A stretch of DNA of 64,000 nt from Algirhabdus cladophorae (GTDB lineage Bacteria > Pseudomonadota > Alphaproteobacteria > Rhodobacterales > Rhodobacteraceae), in the NCBI RefSeq assembly GCF_044772865.1, contig NZ_CP173029.1, forward strand, positions 62,001 to 126,000, read 5' to 3'. The notes beneath the pieces were generated by a model. It worked only from the letters and a program-made list of their open reading frames with translations. It did not search any database and was not told where the DNA came from. Below are positions 56,310 through 64,000 of the stretch, one piece after another (the stretch's first letter is position 1; each line of letters begins with the position of its first letter). Position numbers and translations under genes: made by a program.

Positions 56310-58255
56310 GCTTGGGTGTCCTCAAGCCACGCTTGTATCATGAGGACGTTCCACAATTGTGCGCCCCAATTGCATTGACCTGATTGGTGCTGGTCCCACA
56401 TTCCCTTAATGAGGGCCGTGTCAAAATAGCCGTCGCGGTTTAAACGATCCGGGTGCAAAAGGTCTGCACCCCATTCACGCAGGCTGGATCGCAACCACAG
56501 TCCAATAGGCACTTCAAAGCCCATTTTGGGCCGTTCGATCAGCTCTTTCGGCACATGCCGATACAAAACTTGTCGCAAGGCCCATTTGGTTTGATCCCCG
56601 CGGACTTTCTGATCCAGCGGCAAATCCCATGCAAATTCTGCGATCCGATGATCCAGCAGGGGCGCGCGGCTTTCAAGGGCCACAGCCATTGTTGCGCGGT
56701 CCACTTTGGCGAGGATATCGTCGATCATATAAGTCGCCATATCCAATTGCATCATGCGTTCAATTTCGCTTAGGTCACCGCGCGGGGGCAGGGCCTCGGC
56801 CAGCAGTGAAACCGGCGGTTCGGCATTCAGAACGCCGCTGTCAGGAAAGCGCCAATTCGACACCATTGTGCGGTGTAGGGTCTCTAAATCAGGCTGGCGC
56901 GCATAATTCGCCAAACGGTGCAGGCGTTGGCCAATGGGTTCCTTGCCTTGCGGTGTCGGGAAGATTCCACCCAGCAGTTTGTTCAAAACTGGCATGGGCA
57001 GCGCGCGAATGGCCCCGGCGCCCATTTGCCTTAAAGAGTGCGGCATTTTTTGAAGCTTGGCCCGCAATTTGGCCGCATGCACATAGCGCCCATAACCGCC
57101 AAAAAGCTCATCCCCACCATCGCCTGACAGCGAGACGGTCACATGCTCACGGGCCAGTTTAGACACGAGGTAAGTTGGAATTTGTGAGCTGTCCGCAAAG
57201 GGTTCGTCATACATGTGGGGCAACTGTGGCACCACATCCAGCAGCTCTTTGTCCGAGACATAAAGGTCTGTGTGCTTGGTGCCCAAATGATCCGCTACGG
57301 CGCGGGCAAATTCGGCTTCGTTATAGCGTGCTTCGCTGAACCCTATGGAAAACGTATGTACAGGACGGTCGCTGAGGGCTTGCATCATCGCGACCACAAC
57401 CGAACTGTCGATGCCGCCGGACAAGAACGCGCCAAGGGGCACATCCGACATCATTTGCTGACCGATGGCGTCGCTGAGCAACCCCTCCAGCGCGTCCGTC
57501 ACTTCGGTGTCCGAAACGCGCTGTGGTTTGGGGCGCACGGCGATCTCGGCCGCGTCCCAATAAGTTTCAATCTGCTCGGATCCGGTTTGTTGATCAATCG
57601 TGATGATACGCCCAGCCCGCAGTTTTGCGATGCCGTCATAGATGCAACGGTCTTCGCCGACATTTCCATGGCGCAGACAATCGACAAGGCTGCTGCGGGC
57701 AATCTGGCCTTCAAAGGCAGGATGCGCGCGCAGGGCCTTCAGTTCAGACCCAAACAGAAAGGCACGCTCGGCCCCGGTGCCTTGCCATCCATAATAAAGC
57801 GGCTTTTCCCCGAACCGGTCACGGGCCATGTGTAAAACGCGGTTTTTGGCGTCCCATAGGCCCAAGGCAAACATGCCGATGCACTGCTCGAGTGTTTTGC
57901 GCAGTCCCCACGCATCGATGCAGGCCAGCAGCGTTTCAGTGTCAGAGGTGCCGCGCCAATCAGGGGCATGGCCTGTGGCCTCAAGCTGGGCACGCAGTTT
58001 CTGATGATTGTAGATTTCGCCATTGAACGTCAGCATGTACCGTTGCGAGGCCGATTGCATGGGCTGATGACCGGCGGCACTTAGATCAACAATGGCCAGT
58101 CGCACATGGCCAAAGGCCACACCGGCCTGTGGATCCATCCAATGTCCGTCGCTGTCCGGTCCGCGGTGATCAATCGCTTTGGTCATGGTTTTGAGCACGC
58201 GTTCAGGATCAGGACCTGAACCAGTGGACCAAAGAAATCCGGTAATTCCGCACAT
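56306..58255 (-). CDS. asnB: Asparagine synthase (glutamine-hydrolysing) family amidotransferase
   Basis: A 649-residue class-II amidotransferase. Cys2 in MCGITGFLW is the glutaminase nucleophile. The ATP-pyrophosphatase motif is AFLSGGIDSSVVVAMM, and SLSGDGGDELFGGYGRY completes the synthetase site. Length and position inside an acyltransferase/glycosyltransferase operon are typical of AsnB-like enzymes that amidate sugars or uronic acids in polysaccharide pathways rather than making asparagine. The start overlaps the GT4 gene and the stop overlaps the acyltransferase. Confidence 0.9.
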   Translation of the reverse strand: MCGITGFLWSTGSGPDPERVLKTMTKAIDHRGPDSDGHWMDPQAGVAFGHVRLAIVDLSAAGHQPMQSASQRYMLTFNGEIYNHQKLRAQLEATGHAPDWRGTSDTETLLACIDAWGLRKTLEQCIGMFALGLWDAKNRVLHMARDRFGEKPLYYGWQGTGAERAFLFGSELKALRAHPAFEGQIARSSLVDCLRHGNVGEDRCIYDGIAKLRAGRIITIDQQTGSEQIETYWDAAEIAVRPKPQRVSDTEVTDALEGLLSDAIGQQMMSDVPLGAFLSGGIDSSVVVAMMQALSDRPVHTFSIGFSEARYNEAEFARAVADHLGTKHTDLYVSDKELLDVVPQLPHMYDEPFADSSQIPTYLVSKLAREHVTVSLSGDGGDELFGGYGRYVHAAKLRAKLQKMPHSLRQMGAGAIRALPMPVLNKLLGGIFPTPQGKEPIGQRLHRLANYARQPDLETLHRTMVSNWRFPDSGVLNAEPPVSLLAEALPPRGDLSEIERMMQLDMATYMIDDILAKVDRATMAVALESRAPLLDHRIAEFAWDLPLDQKVRGDQTKWALRQVLYRHVPKELIERPKMGFEVPIGLWLRSSLREWGADLLHPDRLNRDGYFDTALIKGMWDQHQSGQCNWGAQLWNVLMIQAWLEDTQA

Positions 58256-59505
58256 TAGAGGGGCTTCTCGTAGGGAGGTGGACGATGTGTTGCGTGATCC
58301 GTATCTACAAAAAGCGTCGCAATTCGGGCAGCCTCAAGGCGAACATCAAACGCCTCTTTGACTTTTTCGCGTCCCGCTGCCCCCATTTTGGCGCGCATGC
58401 CTGCATCAGAGGCAATTTTGATAAGTCGGTCTGTCAGGCTGTCCACGTCGCTGGCAGGGACGAGGTATCCGGACACGCCGTCCTCGACCAACTCGCCGAC
58501 ACCGGCAACTTGGGTACACACTACTGGCGTGGCTGCGGCTAAGGCTTCCATAAGCACCACTGGCAATCCTTCGGCAAAACTGGGCAAAACCAATGCATCT
58601 GCCTGCGCCAATGCGTCCGCCACGCCATCTTGGGATTGATAGCCTAGAAACGTCACAGCCTCGCCCAACGGCTGCGCCAGTTTTTCCAAATGCGCGCGAT
58701 CATCTCCGTCACCGACCAGCGTTAGCGTCAGGGCGGGGTTTTGGGCCTGTGCTGCTGCAAACGCCTCAAACAGCACGCGCAATCCTTTGATAGGCGTCAG
58801 CCGTCCGACAAAGAGCAGATTGACAGTTCCCTCTGTCGTCTCTTTGGGGCGCGTGTAGCGTTCCGGCAGAACGCCGCAATGAATGATCTTAAGTTTGGAC
58901 CAATGCGATGGATCAGAAAAATACATCGCTTGAGACCGACAAAAGTGACTGATGCATGCCACGAATGCGGCCTGTTCGATCTTCGCGCGCAGCTGCCATT
59001 TTTCGGGCTCGTAAAGCTCGGCTGGGCCGTGCAGGGTAAAACTAAATGGGATGCCGGACAGGGCCGAGGTCAGCATCGCAACATTGGCCGAAGGATCGGC
59101 AAAATGGTTATGTAAGTGGCTGATATTTCTAGATTTCAGGTGTTTGGCCAGGATCAACGCCTCAGCGAAATAGGCCGCTTGCTTTAATGCGCCCTTAACG
59201 CCTGGAGGGGCCGTCTGTACCGCCCGTTTCAAGCCCGTCCATAAGCGCGCCGGTGCCAGTATCGCTTGGGCCAAGGCCCCCAGCATCTTGGCCGGCTTTT
59301 TGCCTGTTTCGATGGCGTAAAACGTGTTGGCAAATGCGGCTTTTTCTTCGTCCCCGATCAAATGTTCAGGGCTTGGTTTGCGCATGGAACAGGTTTCGAC
59401 CTCGAAACCCAATTCCCGCAATGCGCTAACCTCGCGTTGGATGAACGTATGGGACGCGGCGGGATAAAGAGCGGTCAAATAGGCCAATCGCGGCAGGGAA
59501 GACAC
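58255..59505 (-). CDS. GT4-family glycosyltransferase (colanic-acid type)
   Basis: A 416-residue GT-B enzyme. The N-terminus has YLTALYPAASHTFIQREVSAL, and the C-terminal half has LLFVGRLTPIKGLRVLFEA, TLVGDGDDRAHLEKLA, VLPSFAEGLPVVLMEALAA and VCTQVAGVGELVEDGVSG. It should add a sugar in the cytoplasm. It is first in a four-gene overlapping operon with asnB and two acyltransferases. The intergenic gap to the next gene upstream, the spike-like beta-helix gene, is about 70 bases, so that may be a separate unit or share a transcript. Confidence 0.93.
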   Translation of the reverse strand: MSSLPRLAYLTALYPAASHTFIQREVSALRELGFEVETCSMRKPSPEHLIGDEEKAAFANTFYAIETGKKPAKMLGALAQAILAPARLWTGLKRAVQTAPPGVKGALKQAAYFAEALILAKHLKSRNISHLHNHFADPSANVAMLTSALSGIPFSFTLHGPAELYEPEKWQLRAKIEQAAFVACISHFCRSQAMYFSDPSHWSKLKIIHCGVLPERYTRPKETTEGTVNLLFVGRLTPIKGLRVLFEAFAAAQAQNPALTLTLVGDGDDRAHLEKLAQPLGEAVTFLGYQSQDGVADALAQADALVLPSFAEGLPVVLMEALAAATPVVCTQVAGVGELVEDGVSGYLVPASDVDSLTDRLIKIASDAGMRAKMGAAGREKVKEAFDVRLEAARIATLFVDTDHATHRPPPYEKPL

Positions 59506-59576
59506 GGGATAAATTCCTTAAATTCGTCCCGTTCTTATGTCGGATCAGCCTATCTGAGTAAACCCGTCTCGTAGGA

Positions 59577-61616
59577 CTATTGCGCCTCCCATGCGCCCTT
59601 GCTTGGTGGCTCGGGACGCTGTGCGAGGAACATATCAAAATACGAAACCGGTTCTGTCATAGCATCGCCCAATGCCGGGGAGGCAAATGAAGGCGCATAT
59701 GCGTCCAATGGGACTTGAGGGGCGCCGTTCAAAGGATCCACTGTGGTTTGTCCAAGCGCCTTGCGTCCGATGTTGCGTGGTGTCCACATCACCTCAGGGG
59801 TACGGTCCAGCGGAGCATAGGGCGTCACTGGACTATCGAGATTGGGATAATGGCGGATGTTGTTGTTAAAGTTCACATCGTCATGATCGGGATTGCCCAG
59901 ATATTCAGCCTGTTGGTTGTAAGAGAAATCAATTGGTGAAAGGGCGTTGTTCTGCTCGGAAGTGCGCAACAGCACGAAGGTATTGTTATAGATATCAATG
60001 GGGGCAGATTGGGTCGTTGGTTCATCGCCACGGTTGAAGACAAAGAACAAGGCCTCCAATCCACTGCCCGTTCGCACAGTTGCCGGCATGATGCACAGAT
60101 TGCCACGATATGTGACGCCTTGCCCTTCCAAGCGTGCAAAAACCATCGAACGGTAATTGCCCACAAACACATTGCCATCAAAGATTGCATTGTTGATCGC
60201 CCCGCCATCGCGGCCAGCCGTCGTGGTATAGCTGTTGGTTGCATTTCGGTTCAGAGAGATCACTTCCAAACCGCCTTCAAAGCTGTTGGAATGTACATTC
60301 GTGATCATCCCATCAGCATGGGGCGTTTCCTGGAATTTGATGCAAGGTTGTGTCTCGTCGGTATGGAAAATATCGCAACCCCGCATGTGCAATTGAGTGA
60401 TGCTTTGAATACGAGATGGCGCACGAATGCCAGGATCCGAGAATGCCTCTGGATTTTGCGCGATGCGCGTACCGGTTAGGGAAACGCTACTTTGTGGATG
60501 GGTGTGTTCGCCAAAGATTGTGGGATACTGGCCCCCAAAATCGGTGATGACGACATCATCCAAATGGACATTGTGTGGTTCGTTCAGATCACGTGGATAG
60601 GTGCTGACCGCTGAATAAAAGAAACCCGCGAAACGACATTTATGAATGACAATGTCCAGATATTTGTCAGACCGCAACGCATTGCTTGTCTTGTTTGTAG
60701 CGTCAATGGTCTGTTCTTCGACCGTAGGATCGTGGTTGCCCTGAAAGTTTAATCCAAAGATGCGTAAATCCGGGGTCTTATTCCCGGACAAACCGACATA
60801 GCGTGCATTCACATAAAAGCATCTGTTGCCGTTTGTGCCATCGGTTGGGGACGTGATGATGGGGTCTTCACCACTTCCATAGGCGCCAAAAGCATTGTCA
60901 TGGGGTTCTGAGCTGTCAAAACTTACGCCCAATGTGAACGACCCCCCGCGTTTGAACAGCCACCTCACAGGATCACCGCCCCGTTGATCTGTCCAAAGCG
61001 CATCATCGTTGAGCAGAGCATCGGCATTCACGTGCTGTGCATTCAAAGGGGCATCGCCAAAATCAGGATCCCCAATGGGGTTTACGCAGATTGTATTGCC
61101 CGCAGGATAAAACGCGTCCAGCGTTCCCACTTGAAACGTGGCGCTGGCCGTAGAAGATTGACCCGTGCGCGGGTTCAAGACGATGACAGATGCAGTATAG
61201 GTGTTGGGGGTCCGATACACATGGCTTACCCATGGACCCTTTGCACAGCTTCGGGTTTTCCACTTGTCAAAGATGTTTTGTGGGGCATCCCATTGCTTGC
61301 GTACGACTGCATCTGGCGCGTCTTCACCAAAATCCCATAAATAGATTAATTCGTGCAAACCTTGGTCGTAGGCTGTGCTGTTGCCGGCAGGCAAGCCGAA
61401 GGTCGTCTTGTCCAATTCAACGGAAAAACGAACGCTGTCAGGGGCAGCCATGGCTTGGGTCCGATCAAGTTTGATCGTGACGGGGCCACCTTGCAAACCC
61501 GATCCCGTTGCATCCCAACTGGCCGCTGTCAGGGGCAGCGTTGCCACCCCGTCTTGCGTTGCCTGCAGCGTCACCGATTGGCCCTTTGGGAAGCCGCGAA
61601 ATCCTAGAATTGGCAT
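59577..61616 (-). CDS. Right-handed beta-helix protein with PKD-like domain, third gene of spike-like operon
   Basis: A 679-residue protein. The N-terminal about 50 residues are followed by a PKD-like domain (about 55-165, with LIYLWDFGEDAPD and VYRTPNTYTASV), then a parallel beta-helix (about 215-600) with rungs such as HVHSNSFEGGLEVISL-type repeats. There is no signal peptide. I start at ATG 61616 (MPILGFRG), in a TGATG overlap with the previous gene, rather than at 61631. Beta-helix proteins of this kind serve as tailspikes or polysaccharide depolymerases; with the spike-base-like gene two genes upstream, it is a candidate receptor-binding spike of a GTA or phage-like particle. That is inferred. 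Confidence 0.72.
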   Translation of the reverse strand: MPILGFRGFPKGQSVTLQATQDGVATLPLTAASWDATGSGLQGGPVTIKLDRTQAMAAPDSVRFSVELDKTTFGLPAGNSTAYDQGLHELIYLWDFGEDAPDAVVRKQWDAPQNIFDKWKTRSCAKGPWVSHVYRTPNTYTASVIVLNPRTGQSSTASATFQVGTLDAFYPAGNTICVNPIGDPDFGDAPLNAQHVNADALLNDDALWTDQRGGDPVRWLFKRGGSFTLGVSFDSSEPHDNAFGAYGSGEDPIITSPTDGTNGNRCFYVNARYVGLSGNKTPDLRIFGLNFQGNHDPTVEEQTIDATNKTSNALRSDKYLDIVIHKCRFAGFFYSAVSTYPRDLNEPHNVHLDDVVITDFGGQYPTIFGEHTHPQSSVSLTGTRIAQNPEAFSDPGIRAPSRIQSITQLHMRGCDIFHTDETQPCIKFQETPHADGMITNVHSNSFEGGLEVISLNRNATNSYTTTAGRDGGAINNAIFDGNVFVGNYRSMVFARLEGQGVTYRGNLCIMPATVRTGSGLEALFFVFNRGDEPTTQSAPIDIYNNTFVLLRTSEQNNALSPIDFSYNQQAEYLGNPDHDDVNFNNNIRHYPNLDSPVTPYAPLDRTPEVMWTPRNIGRKALGQTTVDPLNGAPQVPLDAYAPSFASPALGDAMTEPVSYFDMFLAQRPEPPSKGAWEAQ

Positions 61617-62635
61617 CAAATATCTCCACAACTAAAACGATCGACCTCGGGCGCATTTGGCGGCAAAGAATTGATCGTGCGGACCTTCATGGCCACTGTC
61701 CCATCGGTAATATCACTGTCAGTAATGGTCATAATGCTTACGCTGTTTTGCATGACTGTAAGCGTGTCGCCGCTGGCTTGAAAGCGTAAGATGTCACCAT
61801 CAACTGCCGTAAAGTTCTGAGGTGAAATAATCGTGGATACACCTAATAGGTACTTGGTCACGTATCCGATTCCGTTTTGAACGCGTAAACTGTATCCATT
61901 GAATCTATCCGTGTAGCGCACATAAATTTCTATGATAGCCCCATTTCCGGACCCAATAGTATGTGCATCGACCTCTGCGAAATGATCAACAGTCAGATCT
62001 GGGACGGTTGGCACAACAATGTTGCTGGCGGATGCATCATATGAAACGGCGCGGCCATTGCGAATAACGATAACCCCACCTGCTGCATAGCTCCAACTCC
62101 AGTTTGGTTGGTCCTGCAACAGGGCTTCATCTGCATAGGCATTAAAGTCATCGGTAAATGATGCACCGCTAATGGCCGGCATCACGGCCTCTGACACGAC
62201 TGAAACTGCGCCCAAAATGTGCTGCAAACGGATCTCGACACCTGCATCATCAGGGGCAACTTCATAAGTTGCGGATGTCCCATCTTGGAACATCACACCG
62301 TCTTTTTGCCAGACAAACGTCTCAACCGGGACATCTCCTTGGGCATCAAAAACAAACAATCCCGGAACCGCGGTCAAGACCGCGCCGACCTCGGCATCGC
62401 CCAACAACATTGGTGGTACCAAATTTACCGGCCCAAGTGCGACAGCTGCGGGATCAATCACATAAGTGCCGTCATGAAAAGTCGATCCCGAGACTGTCAG
62501 ACTTATTTCTGTATCTGACTGAGCCACGATGTGAACAGTCCCATCGGTCTGGCTTTCAAGCGAAAGAGTGGCGACGGGGGGGGGTGCTGACCCTTCGGAC
62601 TGCGCCCCTACATTGCTAAAGCCAAAACCAATCAT
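61616..62635 (-). CDS. Beta-sandwich protein, second gene of spike-like operon
   Basis: A 339-residue protein of unknown specific function. The first 150 residues are Val/Thr/Asp-rich beta sequence (two Ig-like or fibronectin-like stretches). The second half (about 155-330) starts FTDDFNAYADEALLQDQPNW and looks like a concanavalin/LamG-type fold. There is no signal peptide. It starts in a TAATG overlap with the spike-base-like gene and ends in a TGATG overlap with the beta-helix gene, so the three are made together. A structural or glycan-contact role in the same particle or fibre is inferred. Confidence 0.6.
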   Translation of the reverse strand: MIGFGFSNVGAQSEGSAPPPVATLSLESQTDGTVHIVAQSDTEISLTVSGSTFHDGTYVIDPAAVALGPVNLVPPMLLGDAEVGAVLTAVPGLFVFDAQGDVPVETFVWQKDGVMFQDGTSATYEVAPDDAGVEIRLQHILGAVSVVSEAVMPAISGASFTDDFNAYADEALLQDQPNWSWSYAAGGVIVIRNGRAVSYDASASNIVVPTVPDLTVDHFAEVDAHTIGSGNGAIIEIYVRYTDRFNGYSLRVQNGIGYVTKYLLGVSTIISPQNFTAVDGDILRFQASGDTLTVMQNSVSIMTITDSDITDGTVAMKVRTINSLPPNAPEVDRFSCGDI

Positions 62636-62895
62636 TAATACATCGCCACGATATTTGTAGCAGTGGTGCCTGTTTGCCAGATGCGTGTGGCGCGCACTGG
62701 GAACGTTGTACCAGCGTTCACAAAAACTGTGGCGATGGTGCCAGATACTGTGGTAATCTGGACCGTGCCCGAGGTGGCTGTATTCAGCGCACGGCTGGCC
62801 TGATCCAAATCGGTTGTATCACTTGGAACGACAGCAACCAGATGAGTTGCGGGGCTTTCAAGACCAGTGGTATAACTCTCAAAAATATCTGCCAT
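62635..62895 (-). CDS. Spike base protein-like (RCAP_rcc01079/GhsA-like family)
   Basis: An 86-residue protein starting MADIFESYTTGLESPATHL, with the family pattern GLxSPA...VVPSDTTDLDQASRAL...TATSGTVQITTVSGT...FPVRATRIWQTGTTATNIVAMY. This is the layout of the rcc01079-type spike base protein. In Rhodobacter capsulatus the head-spike proteins GhsA and GhsB (rcc01079/rcc01080) help the gene transfer agent bind capsule. AGGAA is 8 bases before the ATG at 62895; the upstream M at 62916 is less likely. It leads the three-gene coupled operon. The match is by eye; phage spikes are an alternative source. Confidence 0.65.
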   Translation of the reverse strand: MADIFESYTTGLESPATHLVAVVPSDTTDLDQASRALNTATSGTVQITTVSGTIATVFVNAGTTFPVRATRIWQTGTTATNIVAMY

Positions 62896-63080
62896 TTCGA
62901 AATTTCCTTGCCTCATGGGCGCTCGGTGAAAGAAAAACTGAAATCATCCGCTCGCAAGAACGGCAATCTGGAATAAAAATTGGCCTGAAAGTTCTAATTA
63001 CTTTATAAGCATGCGCACGGACCCAACAGAGTTTGAGCAATCCCTTCATTAAATCGCTTCTCCAATTCTAGGAAAAACTC

Positions 63081-64000
63081 TTGATACCCCCTACCATCGC
63101 CTTCCTGACTTGGCCTGTAATCAGCTTTTTTATGGCGCGATCTTTGGCGGCACCTAAGGCGTTTATCGTCATCGTCTTGGCGGGGTTCCTTTTGCTGCCA
63201 GAGGGGAACACGGTTGATCTGCCATTGCTTCCTGGTTTGGATAAGATTTCGATCCCAGTGTTGTGCGCATTGGTGTTTGTCGTAATATTTGGGCTGGCCA
63301 AAAGCACGACCCAAACCGCGCCGCTTATGCCAAGGCACCTGATGTTGCGTTTCTCGATCGTTGCGCTGGTTTTCGGTGCGTTTATGATGGTGATGACAAA
63401 CGGGGACGGGATCGTCATTGCCAATGCGCGCTTTTTAAGGCGGCTTCAGCCCTACGACGCGTTTTCCGAGATTTTGACCACGCTGATTTTGCTGTTGCCG
63501 CTGCTTTTGGCTCGCAAATATCTTGGGCATCCCAGCATGCAAATTTTGCTGCTCAAAACCGTTGTGATTGCTGCGACCTGCTACACTTTTCTGGCACTTT
63601 ACGAGATCCGTATGTCCCCGCAGCTGAACATCACGTTCTACGGTTTCTTCCCACATGCTTGGGTGCAACACTTTCGCGGCGGCTCTTGGCGGCCATTGGT
63701 GTTTTTAAGCCACGGACTGGTTCTGGCCCTTTTCTTTGCCATGGCCGCGACCGCAGCACTTGGCTTGGCCAAAATTCTCAAAAAGCAGCGCGCGGCCTAT
63801 ATGCTGGCAACCGGTTGGATCTTTGGAACACTTTTACTGTCCAGCTCTTTAGGGGCCTTGATCATCGCAGTTTTGCTTTTGCCGATGGTCATGTTTCTTG
63901 GGGTGCGAACCCAATTGATTGCGGCCAGTGTTATTGCGGGCCTAGTCATCTTTTATCCTGCTTTACGCAGCAGTCAGATTATGCCCATTGAAACCATCAG
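63081..64000 (+). CDS. O-antigen ligase/polymerase-like membrane protein, partial (3' end outside window)
   Basis: The frame from TTG 63081 stays open to the window end (at least 306 codons). It encodes repeated hydrophobic helices, starting IPPTIAFLTWPVISFFMARS, with an extracytoplasmic stretch near YGFFPHAWVQHFRGGSWRPLVFLSHG. This fits the Wzy/WaaL group, which polymerises or ligates glycans in the periplasm. AGGAAAAACTC before the TTG gives a good ribosome site; an ATG at 63132 is the alternative. It is divergent from the spike operon. Confidence 0.75.
   Translation, partial: MIPPTIAFLTWPVISFFMARSLAAPKAFIVIVLAGFLLLPEGNTVDLPLLPGLDKISIPVLCALVFVVIFGLAKSTTQTAPLMPRHLMLRFSIVALVFGAFMMVMTNGDGIVIANARFLRRLQPYDAFSEILTTLILLLPLLLARKYLGHPSMQILLLKTVVIAATCYTFLALYEIRMSPQLNITFYGFFPHAWVQHFRGGSWRPLVFLSHGLVLALFFAMAATAALGLAKILKKQRAAYMLATGWIFGTLLLSSSLGALIIAVLLLPMVMFLGVRTQLIAASVIAGLVIFYPALRSSQIMPIETI

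Noticed and set aside
63263..63991. 242-codon frame on the plus strand at the right end
   Set aside because: It is out of frame with the membrane-protein frame starting at 63081, which has the hydrophobic helices and the ribosome site.

Overview
The window looks like an alphaproteobacterial chromosome segment, most likely Rhodobacterales (Roseobacter group). The evidence is the 16S/23S sequence style, a 23S helix-9 hairpin, GANTC and CtrA-type motifs, VPLPA-CTERM and VPEID-CTERM sorting signals with their exosortases, and a small protein resembling the gene-transfer-agent spike base family. No transposase, integrase or CRISPR array was seen.

Region 1 (1-16.9 kb) is mostly housekeeping and stress functions. 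It holds the end of a DadA-like dehydrogenase, an SPFH/NfeD pair, pyrF, two small paralogous unknowns, clpB behind a heat-shock-type promoter, a GST/HAD pair, two tandem fasciclin-RTX genes, an FMN-binding glutamate-synthase-family protein, a decayed selenium-binding-protein (SBP56) fragment, a rhodanese, msrPQ, and a histidine kinase with a canonical CtrA site upstream.

Region 2 (16.9-26.6 kb) starts with about 1 kb of non-coding DNA that has several hallmarks of a replication origin: a dense GANTC cluster, a perfect DnaA box plus a near-perfect one, and phased A-tracts. An rRNA operon follows in the order 16S, tRNA-Ala, tRNA-Ile, 23S, 5S; the usual tRNA order is Ile then Ala. A copper ATPase gene under a MerR-type promoter and a DUF3047 gene separate the 5S gene from an initiator tRNA.

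Region 3 (26.6-64 kb) is a large cell-surface and polysaccharide locus. It encodes an LTA-synthase-like transferase with diacylglycerol kinase, three glycosyltransferases plus a WecG-type enzyme, ManC, a Gfo/Idh dehydrogenase, two sulfotransferases, three acyltransferases, an AsnB-type amidotransferase and a partial O-antigen-ligase/polymerase-like membrane protein. Two exosortases are embedded in it: XrtD fused to EpsI, with a VPLPA-CTERM substrate, and XrtE fused to a CPBP protease, with a 63-residue VPEID-CTERM substrate. The XrtE pair lies between two very large surface proteins, a beta-helix protein and a five-repeat SdrD-like protein. At the right end, a translationally coupled three-gene operon encodes a spike-base-like protein, a beta-sandwich protein and a beta-helix protein, next to the polysaccharide genes. 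It could encode a GTA or phage-type receptor-binding spike. The sequence suggests one locus that builds a modified polysaccharide, anchors small proteins in or near it, and displays large proteins on it.
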